DNA of 64,000 nucleotides from a bacterium. GTDB lineage: Bacteria; Zhuqueibacterota; Zhuqueibacteria; Residuimicrobiales; Krinioviventaceae. A program made the translations under genes and the position numbers. The DNA is taken from positions 250,332-314,331 of the forward strand of contig JAKQIY010000047.1 in assembly GCA_029561455.1 (NCBI GenBank), in the 5' to 3' direction. Below are positions 62,703-64,000 of this stretch, piece after piece (the stretch's first letter is position 1; each line of letters opens with the position of its first letter). Under the pieces are notes generated by a model. It did not search any database. It was not told where the DNA came from and saw only the letters and a list, made by a program, of their open reading frames with translations.

Positions 62703-63353
62703 TTGTCATCAATAAATCATATAGGTCTAATACCTGACGGAAACCGACGTTGGGCGTTAAAGAATTCTTTAGATTATAAAACAGCTTACATGAAATCTAT
62801 GGTGCATATTGTAAATTGTATTGGCTGGATATTTGATATGAATTTTGAAAGTATAAGCATCTATTTGTTAAGCAATGAAAACCTTAAACGTGAGCGTGAG
62901 GACATAGACTCTGTGATTTATGCGGAAGAATACCTCTTATCTGATATACTTTACCCAGTTTGTCAACAATATTCTTGTAAAGTTATTCATGCAGGTAATA
63001 GGGACTTACTACCTTATTCTATGAAAATCAAGATTGACTATCTATGCAGCATTACTAGAGATTATAAAGAAAGGACGCTATTTCTTTTGATAGGCTACAA
63101 TCCAATTGATGAAATAAATACTACAATTAACCAAAATGGTTTTATTGAAATGAGTTTATTAAGTGTTCCTAAAAAGGTTGATGTAGTAATCAGAACGGCA
63201 GGAGGAGCTTCACTTCTGAGTAACTTTTTGCCAATCCAGTGTGGTTATGCACAGATATATATGGTAGATGCATTATTCAACGATCTAACAAGGCAAGAAA
63301 TAGAGGCAATATTAAATACTGCATCACAGGTTAAAATGCAGTATGGCAAATAA
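62703..63353 (+). CDS. Cis-prenyltransferase (UppS)-like protein with altered active-site residues
   Basis: It resembles undecaprenyl diphosphate synthase: IGLIPDGNRRWA matches the conserved xMDGNGRWA motif with the catalytic Asp at residue 12, SNENLKRERED matches the SSENWxRP region, and VDVVIRTAGGASLLSNFLPI matches the RTGGExRxSNFLxWQ motif. Compared with E. coli UppS (from memory), E198 and R200 of the latter motif are lost, and E213 of YAELY is replaced by Gln (YAQIY). The length of 216 residues is somewhat short. The start is TTG with AAGGA about ten bases upstream. A housekeeping role is unlikely given its island setting; it might make or bind a different prenyl carrier. Confidence 0.75.
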   Translation: MSSINHIGLIPDGNRRWALKNSLDYKTAYMKSMVHIVNCIGWIFDMNFESISIYLLSNENLKREREDIDSVIYAEEYLLSDILYPVCQQYSCKVIHAGNRDLLPYSMKIKIDYLCSITRDYKERTLFLLIGYNPIDEINTTINQNGFIEMSLLSVPKKVDVVIRTAGGASLLSNFLPIQCGYAQIYMVDALFNDLTRQEIEAILNTASQVKMQYGK

Positions 63354-63384
63354 TTCGAACTTTTAACTTTAATGAGGTGTGATA

Positions 63385-63570
63385 ATGTTATCATGGTTTA
63401 TCAATAACAAAGAATGGATATTTAGTGGTATAGGCATCTTTATTCTTGGTTTATTTATAAGAAGGGCATTTAAAAATAAGGTACAAAGATCTGGGAAGAA
63501 CAGTATAAATTTAATGGCCGATAGAGATATAAATTATAACTCAGCTACTAAGAAAAAAAAGGATGATTGA
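63385..63570 (+). CDS. Small membrane protein with a C-terminal SGxNSIN motif
   Basis: The ATG at 63385 is five bases after GAGGTG and gives 61 residues: one membrane helix (EWIFSGIGIFILGLFI), a basic stretch, then QRSGKNSINLMADRDINY and a lysine/aspartate tail. The motif recurs at the N-terminus of the next protein. The next gene overlaps its end by eight bases, so translation is coupled. No family is recognised. A membrane-anchored partner or effector of the downstream protein is plausible from layout alone. Confidence 0.68.
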   Translation: MLSWFINNKEWIFSGIGIFILGLFIRRAFKNKVQRSGKNSINLMADRDINYNSATKKKKDD

Positions 63571-64000
63571 TAAAAACAAAATACAAATCTCTGGGTCGAA
63601 TTCAATAAATATTATCGGGAAAAGAGTTCAGTTTAATCTGGGCGTTACAAATGAAGAAGCAATTTTTATTATTAACAACTTATTGAACTCTCCAAAAATA
63701 GATACTGAGAAGATACTGGTAAATATCGATCAAAGAGAAAATTCTTTATATATTGATGATATTGACTTTCTCTTGGGTCAAGCTCGCATATATAAAGAGA
63801 AGTCCCTATATAAGGAAGCCTCACAATATTATAAGGTTGTGTATCATCTTGTTAACAAACGATTAAGCTCAATAGATATGAATATGTTGAAAGCTTCAAT
63901 CATTTTTGATTTTGCATCTTTGCAAATGAATCAAGGGATTATCATACATCCCTTGCATAACCCGATCAATTTGTTTAATATGGCATTTAAGATTTACGAG
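63563..64000 (+). CDS. Partial protein with N-terminal SGxNSIN motif and helical (TPR-like) region
   Basis: An ATG at 63563 with AAAAAAGG before it opens a frame that runs without a stop to the window edge (146 codons visible). The N-terminus reads MIDKNKIQISGSNSINIIGKRV; Q, SG, NSIN and R are spaced as in the preceding small protein. After about residue 70 the sequence becomes helical with TPR-like spacing (LLGQARIYKEKSLYKEASQY, ASLQMNQGI). The rest lies outside the window, so the function, including any effector or NTPase domain, cannot be read. Confidence 0.7.
   Translation, partial: MIDKNKIQISGSNSINIIGKRVQFNLGVTNEEAIFIINNLLNSPKIDTEKILVNIDQRENSLYIDDIDFLLGQARIYKEKSLYKEASQYYKVVYHLVNKRLSSIDMNMLKASIIFDFASLQMNQGIIIHPLHNPINLFNMAFKIYE

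Overview
The window looks like a chromosomal segment of an uncultured Gram-negative bacterium of the FCB superphylum (Calditrichota, KSB1 or Ignavibacteria-like). The reasons are a TonB-dependent receptor with a carboxypeptidase-like N-domain, a TolC protein, and four secreted proteins that end in the 'YPNPFNP... SGIYF ... K.ILLLR' sorting domain of the type IX secretion system. GEVED, CotH/LTD, FG-GAP, PKD, cohesin and dockerin modules fit the same group. No rRNA, tRNA or CRISPR array was seen, and the phylum call is an inference.

Layout. 0-7.2 kb: rlmB, a large CPBP membrane protease, a SpoIIE-type phosphatase and a membrane-anchored phosphoesterase carrying an inserted domain. 7.4-20.3 kb: a TonB-dependent receptor, then an SH3 protein, a cohesin-like lipoprotein and a 2.6 kiloresidue dockerin-bearing surface protein, closed by a strong terminator. 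20.6-27.3 kb: a secreted clan GH-A glycosidase with an esterase, then a CotH/LTD surface protein. 28.2-32.1 kb: a six-unit GEVED surface protein on the minus strand. 32.7-37.9 kb: a DUF2911 protein, then a PIG-L deacetylase, a 48-residue membrane protein and a sodium:solute symporter. 38.0-42.9 kb (minus): an apparent operon of TolC, two PhnD-like binding proteins and an orphan HisKA_2 sensor kinase. 43.2-45.5 kb: a frameshifted DUF3267 peptidase and an M64 peptidase. 46.8-51.1 kb: an Asp-box lipoprotein and a subtilase whose base composition changes abruptly near its 3' end. 51.4-59.8 kb: a PocR/PAS hybrid kinase, ychF, a rhomboid protease, a SnoaL-like lipoprotein, a GH13 lipoprotein and a beta-hydroxyacid dehydrogenase.

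The right end is accessory DNA. At 60.0-60.7 kb there is a single integron-type gene cassette with a well-formed attC site but no integrase. It is followed by a DJ-1/PfpI gene, and the pair is bracketed by two copies of a ~123-bp palindromic element. From 61.5 kb to the window end the DNA is very AT-rich. It encodes a glycosyltransferase-like protein, a cis-prenyltransferase-like protein with altered active-site residues, a small membrane protein, and the start of a further protein that shares a short motif with the small membrane protein. This last cluster is my best candidate for an undescribed system.

Three gene-poor gaps (23.5-24.2, 27.3-28.2 and 45.5-46.8 kb) hold a mosaic of dispersed hairpin-forming repeats, including a family with inverted termini and a 232-bp block duplicated exactly 480 bp apart.
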